DNA from: Rhodococcus gordoniae | GTDB lineage: Bacteria; Actinomycetota; Actinomycetes; Mycobacteriales; Mycobacteriaceae | Assembly: GCF_001646655.1 (NCBI RefSeq) | Contig: NZ_LPZN01000024.1 | Location: 1 to 35,752 of the forward strand | Direction: 5' to 3' | DNA: 35,752 bases | In this document: piece by piece, positions 1-6,427 of the stretch | Numbering within the stretch: position 1 is the first letter of the stretch | How the letters are laid out: each line of letters begins with the position of its first letter | The notes under the pieces: model-generated | The model's input: the letters and a program-made list of their open reading frames with translations, nothing else | Databases searched by the model: none | What the model was told of the DNA's origin: nothing | Position numbers and translations under genes: made by a program

Positions 1-2
1 AG

Positions 3-18
3 GGGGTCCGGGGGCGGA
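3..18. repeat. 16-bp direct repeat, left copy
   Basis: GGGGTCCGGGGGCGGA is found here and again at 35717-35732. In the right copy it is part of a perfect hairpin; here the second arm is degraded. If the molecule is circular the two copies lie 38 bp apart start to start. It resembles GC-rich palindromic units common in actinobacterial intergenic DNA. Confidence 0.6.
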
Positions 19-46
19 TCGCCCCTGGTCAACACCGCAAATGCGA

Positions 47-93
47 CTCGGCGCACCGAACCGGGGGACGATTTCCGAGTTCGATGCGCCGAG
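47..93. repeat. inverted repeat, 9-bp arms
   Basis: CTCGGCGCA at 47-55 is perfectly complementary to TGCGCCGAG at 85-93, with further matched AAC/GTT three bases inside each arm and a loop of about 29 bases. It lies downstream of the minus-strand DUF2637 gene (stop at 201), so it could end that transcript, but no U-run follows. Bases 121-200 between it and the gene are unusually T-rich, with six-base T-tracts at 123-128 and 142-147 in the middle of GC-rich DNA, and hold no gene that I can see. Confidence 0.45.
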
Positions 94-200
94 GTGAGAA
101 TGACAGGCATCAGACGTGGACGTTTTTTGATGTCGGTCTGATTTTTTGTTGATTCCGATTTGACGCTGAAAAGTTGATATTTCCGATGTCTTTGTGATGC

Positions 201-1136
201 TCAGATGGTGACGGAGGTGTCGGCCTCGGAGAGCCAGCGGTAAACGGTGGCGACGGAGCGGTCGACTTCTTGGGCGATGACGGGCACCTCCACTCCGGCC
301 TGGCGCCGGGCGAGTGCCCATTCGCGACGCTCCTCGTGAGAATGGAAGGCCGGGATGGCGTTGGTGTCGAGGTGGGTGCCGGGCAGGTGGGGCAGTGGCA
401 CCTCGAGCTGTCGGGCGAGAGGGTCAGCGGTCGCGGTGCGAGTCGACCGCGCGACCGGAGTCTCACTCGCGGTCTCGGCGTCGGCACGGTTCTCGGTGAT
501 GGTCGTGACGTGAGTCTTGGGTGCGGTCGCGTTCTCGTGTGCGGTCTCGGCGTCGGCACGGTTCTCGGTGATGGTCGTGACGTGAGTCTTGGGTGCGGTC
601 GCGTTCTCGTGTGCGGTCTCACGGCGCGGCTGTGTCGCGGGCGCGGATTCGATGTGAGTCTCGGCGGGGTTCTCGGTGGGTGCGGCGGTGCGACGGCCGA
701 GAACGGTCAGCGCGTGGGTGGAGGCGAGCAGTGAGATCGGCGGGAGTGTGGCGATCACGGCGGCGAGAACGGAGTTGAAGCCGGGGGTCGTGGTGAGAAC
801 GGCGTGGATCGCGTTTCCTGCGATCGAGACGGTGGCGGCTCCGATGAGAATCTTCCAGAAGAATCGTCGTGCCCGGTGGTCGTGACGTCGGGAGACGACT
901 CCCATCGTTGCTTGCAGGATCGTTCCGTCGACGATGACGGGGAACAGGAAGGCGATCTCTCTCGGTTGGCCGGCCTGGATGCACAGGTCTCGCAGTGCGA
1001 GGAAGCTGAGAATGAACGCGGCCGCCCCGATTCCTACGGTGATGGTCACGCCTGCGAACCACATGGATCCGCTGACGGCTGTCACGTTCTCGGGCGCTGA
1101 GGTGTTCTTGTTCTTGTGTCGCTTCGTCCACTTCAT
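201..1136 (-). CDS. SpdB-like DUF2637 membrane protein with C-terminal HTH
   Basis: Predicted 311-residue membrane protein. The N-terminal half holds about four hydrophobic segments (near residues 25-45, 60-75, 95-115, 122-145) with the spacing of the DUF2637 family, which is encoded on actinobacterial plasmids and linked to plasmid spread. A hydrophilic linker of about 90 residues follows and contains a perfect 24-residue tandem duplication. The last 40 residues look like a helix-turn-helix (key residues ALARRQAG, VPVIAQEVDRSVATVYRWL). I chose the ATG at 1134-1136 rather than the upstream in-frame starts because a TACTAT -10 box lies exactly 7 bases upstream, inside a dyad, which fits a leaderless transcript. 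Function in plasmid spread is inferred from the family; the DNA-binding tail is unusual and suggests a link to plasmid DNA. Confidence 0.75.
   Translation of the reverse strand: MKWTKRHKNKNTSAPENVTAVSGSMWFAGVTITVGIGAAAFILSFLALRDLCIQAGQPREIAFLFPVIVDGTILQATMGVVSRRHDHRARRFFWKILIGAATVSIAGNAIHAVLTTTPGFNSVLAAVIATLPPISLLASTHALTVLGRRTAAPTENPAETHIESAPATQPRRETAHENATAPKTHVTTITENRADAETAHENATAPKTHVTTITENRADAETASETPVARSTRTATADPLARQLEVPLPHLPGTHLDTNAIPAFHSHEERREWALARRQAGVEVPVIAQEVDRSVATVYRWLSEADTSVTI
471..614 (-). repeat. 72-bp perfect tandem duplication in the DUF2637 gene
   Basis: Positions 471-542 and 543-614 are identical 72-bp units, each encoding 24 residues that begin ETAHENATAPKTHV and end ENRADA. 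The unit length is a multiple of three, so the frame is kept. Complete identity, including third positions, means a recent duplication. It lies in the hydrophilic linker between the membrane domain and the C-terminal HTH. Confidence 0.95.
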
Positions 1137-1161
1137 GGTTCCCATAGTAACAATGAGAACC
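1137..1161 (-). promoter_or_regulatory. operator-promoter dyad, site 1
   Basis: A 25-bp imperfect palindrome: on the plus strand the left arm is GGTTCCCATAGT and the right arm ACAATGAGAACC. Read on the minus strand it contains TACTAT followed by 7 bases and the ATG at 1136, the spacing of an actinobacterial leaderless promoter. The dyad covers the -10 box, so a bound protein would block transcription. Related sequences lie at 2623-2647 and 3258-3282 in the same position relative to an ATG. Just upstream, ATGAGATGAGA-like repeats occur at 1162-1172, 1185-1193 and 1226-1236. Confidence 0.65.
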
Positions 1162-1428
1162 ATGAGATGAGAAGGGGTTTCTCAGATGAGAGTCGCAGGT
1201 CACGACCGGATCGAGTCAGGTACGTGAGATGAGATGCCTGCGCCCGATCGGTTCTCGGGCGACTACTCCATCTAGGAGTCCTGACAGACAAGACGTGGTC
1301 CATTATTCGGATAAGAACTATTGATCTGGGCGGTTCTGCGCACGTAGTGCCGACTCAGCCCCACCCGAAACGAATGCCGTCGGTGTGTCGCCGTCTCGAG
1401 TCCATGTCATCGATAGAAGACTTCTCGT

Positions 1429-1911
1429 ATGGGCAGTGCCGAAACGACAACACGATGGATCAGGGTGGTGGCTCTGCTGCCAGTGCTGTTCGCAGTCGCG
1501 ACCTTGCTCAGCGCGCATTACCTAGACGAGCACCGCCAATCCGGCATCGGCGATGTCCTGAGTAATTGGTACTTCATCGCTGTGATCGGTTTCGTGGTGA
1601 TCGTGCCGGTTCTGGTCGTCTCCCTCTGTGGGGCCGCAGCGCTGACGCGCTGGTTCCGTCTCGGTCGTCTGCTGTCGACGGTGGGGTGTACGACAGCGCT
1701 GCTAGCGACTGCCGCGCTCACCTATGCCGGTGTCACCGAAGCGCTCTCCGGCGGCATTCGGCAGCAGGACCCCAACAGCTGGACACCGTCACTGTCCGCC
1801 TTCGAGACCCTGGTGTTCACGGCACCGTTCGCCGTGATCGCCGGTGCCAATCTGTGGGTGCTCGTCCACCTCTGGGCACGCGCACCCTCGGCGCAGGGCG
1901 ACAAGGCGTGA
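1429..1911 (+). CDS. hypothetical four-helix membrane protein
   Basis: 160-residue protein with four clear hydrophobic segments (about residues 11-30, 47-70, 82-103 and 128-150) separated by short polar loops, and a short polar C-terminus. No catalytic or binding motif is visible and I do not recognise a family. It stands alone between divergent minus-strand neighbours. No good Shine-Dalgarno precedes the ATG; the upstream sequence CGATAGAAGACT could hold a -10 box about 9 bases before the start. The 265 bp between this gene and the DUF2637 gene hold the operator at 1137-1161 and a small hairpin (GCCCGA at 1242-1247 pairing with TCGGGC at about 1255-1260), nothing else that I can support. Confidence 0.6.
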   Translation: MGSAETTTRWIRVVALLPVLFAVATLLSAHYLDEHRQSGIGDVLSNWYFIAVIGFVVIVPVLVVSLCGAAALTRWFRLGRLLSTVGCTTALLATAALTYAGVTEALSGGIRQQDPNSWTPSLSAFETLVFTAPFAVIAGANLWVLVHLWARAPSAQGDKA

Positions 1912-2079
1912 AGCCCGCGCAATCGACCGCCGGTTTACGTCCCATATATCGCGCAGCGCGAATACCAGAGGCCAGTAGCCGAGGACGCATACGAGTACGT
2001 CGGCGAGCGCACCCCATCACGTCAGCGCCAATCGGGACTCGAACTGCTTATCGGACACCGTCGATCAATGCCGCCTCGA

Positions 2080-2352
2080 TCAGTTCGCTGCGATCAGGCC
2101 GAAGATGCCGACGATCAATCCCATGAGGCCGCAGTAGAGGAAGAAGGCCGCTCCGAGCCTGTTCTTCTCTTGCCGTTCCCTCTTGGTCACGCTTTTTCTC
2201 CGCATGTACTCGCATGCTCCGAAGCAGATGAGCGCCGCGACGATCAGTAGCCACCACAGACCCGTGAGACTTCCGGCGAGGATGCGGACGGGTTCGGGTG
2301 GGCCGTCGAAGCTGAGGTAGGTGGTTTGGGCGTAGAGGTGGGGCTCATTCAC
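2080..2352 (-). CDS. small two-helix membrane protein
   Basis: 90-residue protein with a hydrophobic segment at about 28-47 (LTGLWWLLIVAALICFGACE), a very basic loop (MRRKSVTKRERQEKNR), and a second hydrophobic segment at about 67-88. By the positive-inside rule the loop is cytoplasmic. GTG start at 2352 is preceded by AAAAGGA about 12 bases upstream. It follows the 74-residue membrane peptide gene by 29 bp on the same strand, so the two probably form an operon driven from the site-2 promoter. No family recognised; a membrane-associated maintenance, exclusion or conjugation accessory is possible but not shown. Confidence 0.6.
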   Translation of the reverse strand: MNEPHLYAQTTYLSFDGPPEPVRILAGSLTGLWWLLIVAALICFGACEYMRRKSVTKRERQEKNRLGAAFFLYCGLMGLIVGIFGLIAAN

Positions 2353-2381
2353 GTCGGTGGCGGTCCTTTTCTCAGGCTCGG

Positions 2382-2606
2382 TCAGTCGGTGGTCGGCACT
2401 GTGTCACGCGGCACCGACTGATCTTGGTGCGTCGTGGTGCGCCCCGCTATCGGCTCGACGGCGAGAACGGTGCCCGCTACGACGAGAACGACGGGGGCAA
2501 CTGACATTCGGCCGACTACGGGATGGGCGTTGTTTGTGCTGGTGGAAGCGTTATCGTCGCGGATTCTCACGCACGCCCGCATAGATGATCGAGCGTTCTT
2601 CTGCAC
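2382..2606 (-). CDS. putative 74-residue single-helix membrane protein
   Basis: Open frame of 74 codons from a GTG at 2606, with one hydrophobic stretch (about residues 34-54, MSVAPVVLVVAGTVLAVEPI) and a polar tail. The start is uncertain: no clear Shine-Dalgarno is seen, and an internal ATG at residue 9 or 34 is possible. A leaderless promoter upstream (2623-2647) delivers transcripts beginning at the ATG at 2622, which is in a different frame and reads only 23 codons. This protein would then be made by reinitiation, or a frameshift separates it from its true start. Confidence is limited for these reasons. Confidence 0.4.
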   Translation of the reverse strand: MQKNARSSMRACVRIRDDNASTSTNNAHPVVGRMSVAPVVLVVAGTVLAVEPIAGRTTTHQDQSVPRDTVPTTD

Positions 2607-2622
2607 CGCTGCCTGATGTCAT
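2551..2622 (-). CDS. possible 23-codon leader ORF
   Basis: ATG at 2620-2622 lies exactly 7 bases downstream of TACTAT in the site-2 dyad, the geometry of a leaderless start. It encodes MTSGSGAEERSIIYAGVREN plus three residues and stops with TAA at 2551-2553. It overlaps the start of the 74-codon frame in another frame. It may be a leader peptide coupling translation of the downstream membrane genes, or the decayed start of that gene. Confidence 0.3.
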   Translation of the reverse strand: MTSGSGAEERSIIYAGVRENPRR

Positions 2623-2647
2623 GGATTCCATAGTAAGAATGGGATAC
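2623..2647 (-). promoter_or_regulatory. operator-promoter dyad, site 2
   Basis: Plus-strand arms GGATTCCATAGT and GAATGGGATAC form a weaker 25-bp dyad than site 1 but keep the same core (CCATAGTAA). On the minus strand TACTAT is followed by GGAATCC and an ATG. Next to it the sequence TCTCATG is also shared with site 1. Confidence 0.55.
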
Positions 2648-2730
2648 ATGAGACGTGAGAGTCCCACCGCGAGTGAGTGGTCCTCCTCATGTCCCTCAAC
2701 GCAGTTGAGGATGTGCAACGGTGGGCGCGG

Positions 2731-2988
2731 TCAGGTGCGATTCCAGCGGCCGACGCCGGTCTGGGCGGTGGACTTGACTTCCCCGGTGGCCGGGGTGTCC
2801 CAGCTGTGGCCGTTGTTGTGTTCGGCTTCGAGTCGTTCGATTGTTTCGAGGACGGCGGTCTCGAGGAATTCGCTGAAGGTGCTCGGCGGGAGGACTGCGC
2901 GGGTGCCGAGGTAGGCAGCGCGGATGCGTTCGGCCTGGTCGGTGTGGAAGCCGAGTTTGGGTCGCGGTGTGCGTGACGACTCGGTCAT
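2731..2988 (-). CDS. small ParB-like ribbon-helix-helix protein, copy 1
   Basis: 85-residue protein with the order short strand (KLGFHT), helix (DQAERIRAAYLGTRAVL), PP turn and long helix (TFSEFLETAVLETIERLEAEHN), then a tail ending KSTAQTGVGRWN. This fits small actinobacterial centromere-binding proteins of the pCXC100 ParB type, which use a ribbon-helix-helix fold; family assignment is by pattern only. Its start ATG overlaps the stop of the upstream paralogue (ATGA at 2985-2988), and AGGA lies about 9 bases upstream, so the two are translationally coupled. No ParA gene is adjacent; the only ParA-like ATPase of the window is at 17247. Likely jobs are partition or autoregulation. Confidence 0.6.
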   Translation of the reverse strand: MTESSRTPRPKLGFHTDQAERIRAAYLGTRAVLPPSTFSEFLETAVLETIERLEAEHNNGHSWDTPATGEVKSTAQTGVGRWNRT

Positions 2989-3257
2989 TGCTGGTCCTGT
3001 TCTCCGGGGCGGCCGGGGGCGTTGCGTCCGACGCCGGTCTGGGAGAGGGATTTGAGTTCGCTGCGGCTGGGTGTGCGCCAGGGCCGGCCTTCGTTGTGTT
3101 CGGCTTCGAGGCGTTCGGTGGCCTCGACCAGCAGGTCGGTGATGAACTCACTGAGGGTGGCCGGGGGCAGGCTGGCGCGGGTGCCGACGTAGGCGGCGCG
3201 AATCCGGTCGGCGTCGGCTTCGGTGATGTCGAAGGCCATGCGCTTCTTCCCGGTCAT
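2985..3257 (-). CDS. small ParB-like ribbon-helix-helix protein, copy 2
   Basis: 90-residue paralogue of the downstream gene. Shared blocks: DRIRAAYxGTRAxLPPxTxSEF, ERLEAEHNxGxxWxTP and a terminal KSxxQTGVGR. Predicted strand-helix-helix core at about residues 5-52, then a Pro/Gly-rich tail. I chose the ATG at 3255-3257 (MTGKKRMAF) over upstream in-frame codons because TACGAT lies 7 bases upstream in site 3, as for the other leaderless genes here. A DNA-binding role in partition or in repression of its own promoter is inferred; the protein pair is the best local candidate to bind the shared dyads. Confidence 0.6.
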   Translation of the reverse strand: MTGKKRMAFDITEADADRIRAAYVGTRASLPPATLSEFITDLLVEATERLEAEHNEGRPWRTPSRSELKSLSQTGVGRNAPGRPGEQDQQ

Positions 3258-3282
3258 GGTTCTCATCGTAACTTCGGCACGT
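3258..3282 (-). promoter_or_regulatory. operator-promoter half-dyad, site 3
   Basis: GGTTCTCATCGTAAC on the plus strand matches the start-proximal arm of site 1 in all but two bases, while the distal arm is not conserved. On the minus strand it gives TACGAT, GAGAACC, ATG (7-base spacing), a leaderless promoter for the two ParB-like genes. Confidence 0.5.
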
Positions 3283-3351
3283 GAGGCACAGCCTCTGCCA
3301 CGAGTGGACATGTTCGGGGGTGCGAAAGGGAGAAGGCGGAGCGGATACCTG

Positions 3352-3415
3352 ATATGGCTTGGCATGACCTACCCGAACAATATCTGTATATGGCTCGGCG
3401 TGTCCTACCCGAATA
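3352..3415 (+). repeat. two iterons, probable replication origin
   Basis: Copies at 3352-3379 and 3388-3415 match at 24 of 28 positions; both begin ATATGGCT and both contain CCTACCCGAA. The period is 36 bp. They lie 30 to 93 bp upstream of repA, the usual place of the origin in pAL5000-type plasmids, where RepA and RepB bind. They are probable initiator-binding sites. Only two copies are seen, so this is not a CRISPR array. Confidence 0.65.
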
Positions 3416-3444
3416 CTCGATCTTGGTAGTGCACAGTACTCGGC

Positions 3445-4332
3445 ATGGAAACGGCGGGGGAGTCCCTTCTCACGGACGAGCAGTGGGGAAACGAGGTGCT
3501 CCTGCCGCATCGGCCGTTCGCGACGAACCAACTCGAGCACGGTCAGTACCGAATGAGCCGTGACCAGGCATTGATGATGCGCTACATCCAGCACTCTCCA
3601 CACGCGTTGCTCGGATCGATCGTCATCGACTGTGACCACCCCGATGCCGCGATGCGGGCGTTCGAGAAACCGTCGGATCATCCGACGCCGAGCTGGGTCG
3701 CGCAGTCTCCCTCCGGGCGGGCGCACCTGGGTTGGTGGCTGGGCGACCATCGAGTCTGCCGTACCGACTCGGCACGGTTGACTCCGCTGCGCTACGCCCA
3801 TCGCATCGAGCGAGGTCTGTGTATCTCCGTCGGTGGGGACTTCTCCTACGGTGGGCAGCTGACCAAGAACCCGATCCACCCTGAGTGGGAAACCATTTAC
3901 GGTCCAGGGGATCCGTACTCGTTGCGGGATCTGGCGACCATCTACACACCTCGTCAGGCTCCGCGCCGGCCCGACCGCTCCGTGGGCCTGGGTCGCAATG
4001 TGACGATGTTCGACACTGCCCGTAAGTGGGCGTACCCACAGTGGTGGCACCATCGTCATGGCACCGTAGACCAGTGGCTCCAACTGGTTCTTCAGCGTTG
4101 TCACGGAATCAACAGCGAGTTCGCCGACCCTCTTCCTTTCATCGAGGTCCGTGCCACGGCGTACTCCATCGGCAAGTGGATCTGGCGTAACTTCGACGAG
4201 GGGACGTTCCGGGCGCGCCAGGCAGCACGTGGCAGCAAGGGCGGCAAGGTCATGAGCTCCGCCAAACGGGAAGCAAACAGGAAGCGGGCCACCAAGTTCA
4301 ATCTGGCGACAGCATTGGAGTTCGCGCAATGA
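3445..4332 (+). CDS. repA: RepA replication initiator, pAL5000 type
   Basis: 295-residue theta-type replication initiator that would open and prime the origin. It matches the pAL5000/ColE2-like Replicase family pattern: N-terminal RMSRDQALMMRYIQHSP, then an acidic IVIDCDHPDAAMRAF block (about residues 58-72), a GRAHLGWWL block (about 91-99), and YGGQLTKNPIHPEW (about 135-148). The C-terminus is basic (GSKGGKVMSSAKREANRKR). The full length agrees with relatives, so the first ATG at 3445 is kept although no Shine-Dalgarno precedes it; CACAGT 7 bases upstream could be a leaderless -10. It overlaps repB by ATGA at 4329-4332, the standard operon layout. Iterons lie directly upstream. Confidence 0.88.
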   Translation: METAGESLLTDEQWGNEVLLPHRPFATNQLEHGQYRMSRDQALMMRYIQHSPHALLGSIVIDCDHPDAAMRAFEKPSDHPTPSWVAQSPSGRAHLGWWLGDHRVCRTDSARLTPLRYAHRIERGLCISVGGDFSYGGQLTKNPIHPEWETIYGPGDPYSLRDLATIYTPRQAPRRPDRSVGLGRNVTMFDTARKWAYPQWWHHRHGTVDQWLQLVLQRCHGINSEFADPLPFIEVRATAYSIGKWIWRNFDEGTFRARQAARGSKGGKVMSSAKREANRKRATKFNLATALEFAQ

Positions 4333-4592
4333 GGGGCAGCGCCCAGGCACAACAACGTCGGTCCATCACCGCAAAGGAACTGGCACGCCGGCTCGGCTCG
4401 TCGGAGCGCACTGCACGTCGCCTGATTGCCGAACCCCGAGACCAATTCCTCGAACGCGCGGAACGCCGACGCAAGCAGGTGGTCGAACTTCGCCAGCAGG
4501 GGATGAAGTACCGCGAGATCGCCGAGAAACTGGAGATGTCGACCGGAGCGGTGGGTCGGATACTGCATGATGCCCGCAAGCTCGAGGGGTAG
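4329..4592 (+). CDS. repB: RepB DNA-binding replication protein
   Basis: 87-residue protein, the typical partner of RepA in pAL5000-type plasmids, where it binds the origin and activates it. Two helix-turn-helix patterns are visible: ITAKELARRLGSSERTARRLI near the N-terminus and KYREIAEKLEMSTGAVGRIL near the C-terminus. A basic helical linker (ERAERRRKQVVELRQQ) joins them. Its ATG overlaps the repA stop, so translation is coupled. The 70 bp to the convergent gene that ends at 4663 show no obvious terminator. Confidence 0.85.
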   Translation: MRGSAQAQQRRSITAKELARRLGSSERTARRLIAEPRDQFLERAERRRKQVVELRQQGMKYREIAEKLEMSTGAVGRILHDARKLEG

Positions 4593-4662
4593 GAGCGGCT
4601 TCCGCGTGAAACGATTCGATTCCCCTTCACCGCTGTGGTTCTGACCGGAGCGAGAATTTCGT

Positions 4663-5958
4663 TCAGTAGCGGTGCCGGTCGAAGCGGTCCCCGCGGGTCC
4701 GGGTGCGCATGCCCGAGCGCTGGAACAGTATCTGCCGGATCTCGGCGAGAGCGGTGGCACGGGTGTCGTCGCTGGCCGGAGGATGAGCAGCACGCCGGTC
4801 GAGTTCGGCGCGACGTTCGGCGGCGCGGCGGTCCTGGATCTCAGTGCGGCGCTCGGTGGGGGTAGGCCCTGACCACACATCGGCGAGGGCACGGAGCTGC
4901 CAGCGCAGGAAAGCGGTCGGGGACGCTAGGTGTGGGAGGCTGCGGTCGCGGCGGAACTCGGTGATCTGGTCGGCTACGTCGTCGCCGGTCCATCGGGTGG
5001 TGTCGATGCCTGCGGCGGTCAGGGCATCGGCGATCGCTCCGACGTGGTGATGGGTGGTTCCGGGGACGTAGTGGCCATTCCGATCCACGCCGCGGTATTC
5101 GGGCATCGTGGCACCGAGTCGGTCGGCCAGGCGCGCTGCGGCGATCTGAGCGTGCAGGGGTCGTGGGTCGCCCTCGCCCTCGCCCTCGGCCTTCGTCGAA
5201 GCCCGGGCGCGGCGCGTAGCGCGCGCGTTGGTGATTACTTGAGAACGAGAGATACCTGTAGAACCCAAAGGGTTCTCCGGTAGATCCGCATGATTCGGAA
5301 ACTGGGGATAAACAGAAGAGTTGGCAGTGAACTTGCTGGTCAAGGCCCACACGGAAGCTGCACGAAGTTGCTTTCCACCGTGGGTGAGGCTGGCTTCGAT
5401 GCGTTCGGCGATGGTGAGGTAGCGGCCGCGGACGAGCTCGACGGCGGCTCCGATGCGGCGAAGGATCTGGCGGGCACGATCGAGGACGTCGGTGCTGATG
5501 CCGGCGTACTCGGCGAGGGTGTCGCGGGCGGCGGTGAGGCTGCGGCCGGTGGATTCGTCGGCGTAAGCGGCGTGAGCGTTGGCGGCGGCGATGAACTTGT
5601 CCGGGGCGATGCGGTGCTCGTGGCAGATCTTGATGCCGGTCTCGCTGCGGGCGAAGGTGATGATCTGGCGCATCCACCCCATGCGGGAGTCCCAGACGGG
5701 GATGGGGGAGTAGGCACCATCGGCTACGCGGAGGTTGTAGCTGCCGCGACGGCGACCACGGCGGGTCTGGGGAGTGGCGCGGCCGGGACCTCGACGGTTG
5801 TCCCCGGCGGTGTGTGCGCTCCGTTGAGGGCGACACGCGGGAGTGTGATTTGAGACGGAAGTTGGCCCAAACGAGCAGCGCTCGCTAATATGCATAACGA
5901 AGGCTTTCTGGTGAGAAAGTTCGAGTGCCCGAGGAGTTTGGCGACTTTGCTCGGTCAC
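4663..5958 (-). CDS. winged-helix Rep-like DNA-binding protein
   Basis: 431-residue protein. Residues about 70-210 contain segments (YNLRVADG, WDSRMGWMRQIITFA, LAEYAGISTDVLDRARQILRRIGAAVELVRGRYLTIAERIEA) that look like a winged helix-turn-helix with the word order seen in replication-associated proteins of actinobacterial plasmids. The middle (about 230-270) is basic and low-complexity (RATRRARASTKAEGEGEGD), the C-terminus is Arg/Glu-rich and helical. GTG start at 5958 is the longest; an ATG at residue 22 is also possible. Convergent with repAB. A second replication or copy-control factor is the likeliest role, but I cannot name the family with certainty. Confidence 0.6.
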   Translation of the reverse strand: MTEQSRQTPRALELSHQKAFVMHISERCSFGPTSVSNHTPACRPQRSAHTAGDNRRGPGRATPQTRRGRRRGSYNLRVADGAYSPIPVWDSRMGWMRQIITFARSETGIKICHEHRIAPDKFIAAANAHAAYADESTGRSLTAARDTLAEYAGISTDVLDRARQILRRIGAAVELVRGRYLTIAERIEASLTHGGKQLRAASVWALTSKFTANSSVYPQFPNHADLPENPLGSTGISRSQVITNARATRRARASTKAEGEGEGDPRPLHAQIAAARLADRLGATMPEYRGVDRNGHYVPGTTHHHVGAIADALTAAGIDTTRWTGDDVADQITEFRRDRSLPHLASPTAFLRWQLRALADVWSGPTPTERRTEIQDRRAAERRAELDRRAAHPPASDDTRATALAEIRQILFQRSGMRTRTRGDRFDRHRY

Positions 5959-5974
5959 ATATTCGGTTTGGAAG

Positions 5975-6002
5975 ACCCCTCGCTTGGCAGGCGGGGGGTT
6001 TT
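5975..6002. terminator. hairpin with T-run
   Basis: CCCCTCGC (5976-5983) pairs with GCGGGGGG (5991-5998) with one mismatch, loop TTGGCAG, followed by TTTT on the plus strand; the other flank is A-rich, so it could act both ways. It lies between the minus-strand RHH gene (ending 6054) and the start of the Rep-like gene (5958), so its most sensible use is to separate those two transcripts. Confidence 0.45.
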
Positions 6003-6053
6003 CTGCATCTGAGGGCGGGCTAGTTGGCGGCTAGCGGCCCTCTCTGGTGGCGT

Positions 6054-6239
6054 TTACACGGTTACCGCCTTGATCTCGCGGGCAAGGTCCGGTCGACCGG
6101 CTTGTAGTGCGAGCAGGTCGGCGACGTATTGGGATAGCGCGACCTTGGCGTCTTTGGCATCGTTGCGGAGCTGTTCGTGCAGCTCAGCGGGGATGCGTAG
6201 AGTCATCGCGGCGCGGTCGCCTTTATGCGGCTGTGCCAT
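6054..6239 (-). CDS. small ribbon-helix-helix (Arc/CopG-like) regulator
   Basis: 61-residue protein with a strand (AAMTLRIPAELHEQL) and two helices (LHEQLRNDAKDAKVALSQYVADLLALQAGRPDL), the pattern of Arc/MetJ/CopG repressors and of HicB-lineage or other antitoxin DNA-binding domains. I chose the ATG at 6239 (MAQPHKGD) over an upstream TTG because GGGGG lies about 8 bases before it. No toxin gene is adjacent, so a stand-alone repressor, such as copy-number control beside the rep genes, is more likely than a toxin-antitoxin pair. The 188 bp to the P450 start hold no gene that I can support. Confidence 0.6.
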   Translation of the reverse strand: MAQPHKGDRAAMTLRIPAELHEQLRNDAKDAKVALSQYVADLLALQAGRPDLAREIKAVTV

Positions 6240-6427
6240 GCGTAAACCCCCGTTCTTCAAGATCGGCCCGTTGAATCTGACTCAGGTTAGCGGCTGCGAG
6301 CGCGGATGTCAGTTACCCCCGTACATCGGCGTGGCGCGTGTCGACTAGTGGGACGGCAGTCAGGGAGCCCTTGAGCGGTGGGAGGCGGCGGTGTGTCTCT
6401 CGCCGGCGGTGGGGCACACTCTCACGA

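Noticed and set aside
2020-2075. tRNA-like T-arm (GTTCGAGTCCCG on the minus strand)
   Set aside because: The stem does not pair and no acceptor, D or anticodon arm can be built around it. At most a fragment; 1912-2079 holds nothing I can support.
3352-3415. CRISPR array
   Set aside because: Only two imperfect repeats with 8-bp gaps, directly upstream of repA: iterons instead.
6054-6239. Antitoxin of a toxin-antitoxin pair
   Set aside because: The RHH fold fits, but no small toxin frame with RBS adjoins it on either side.
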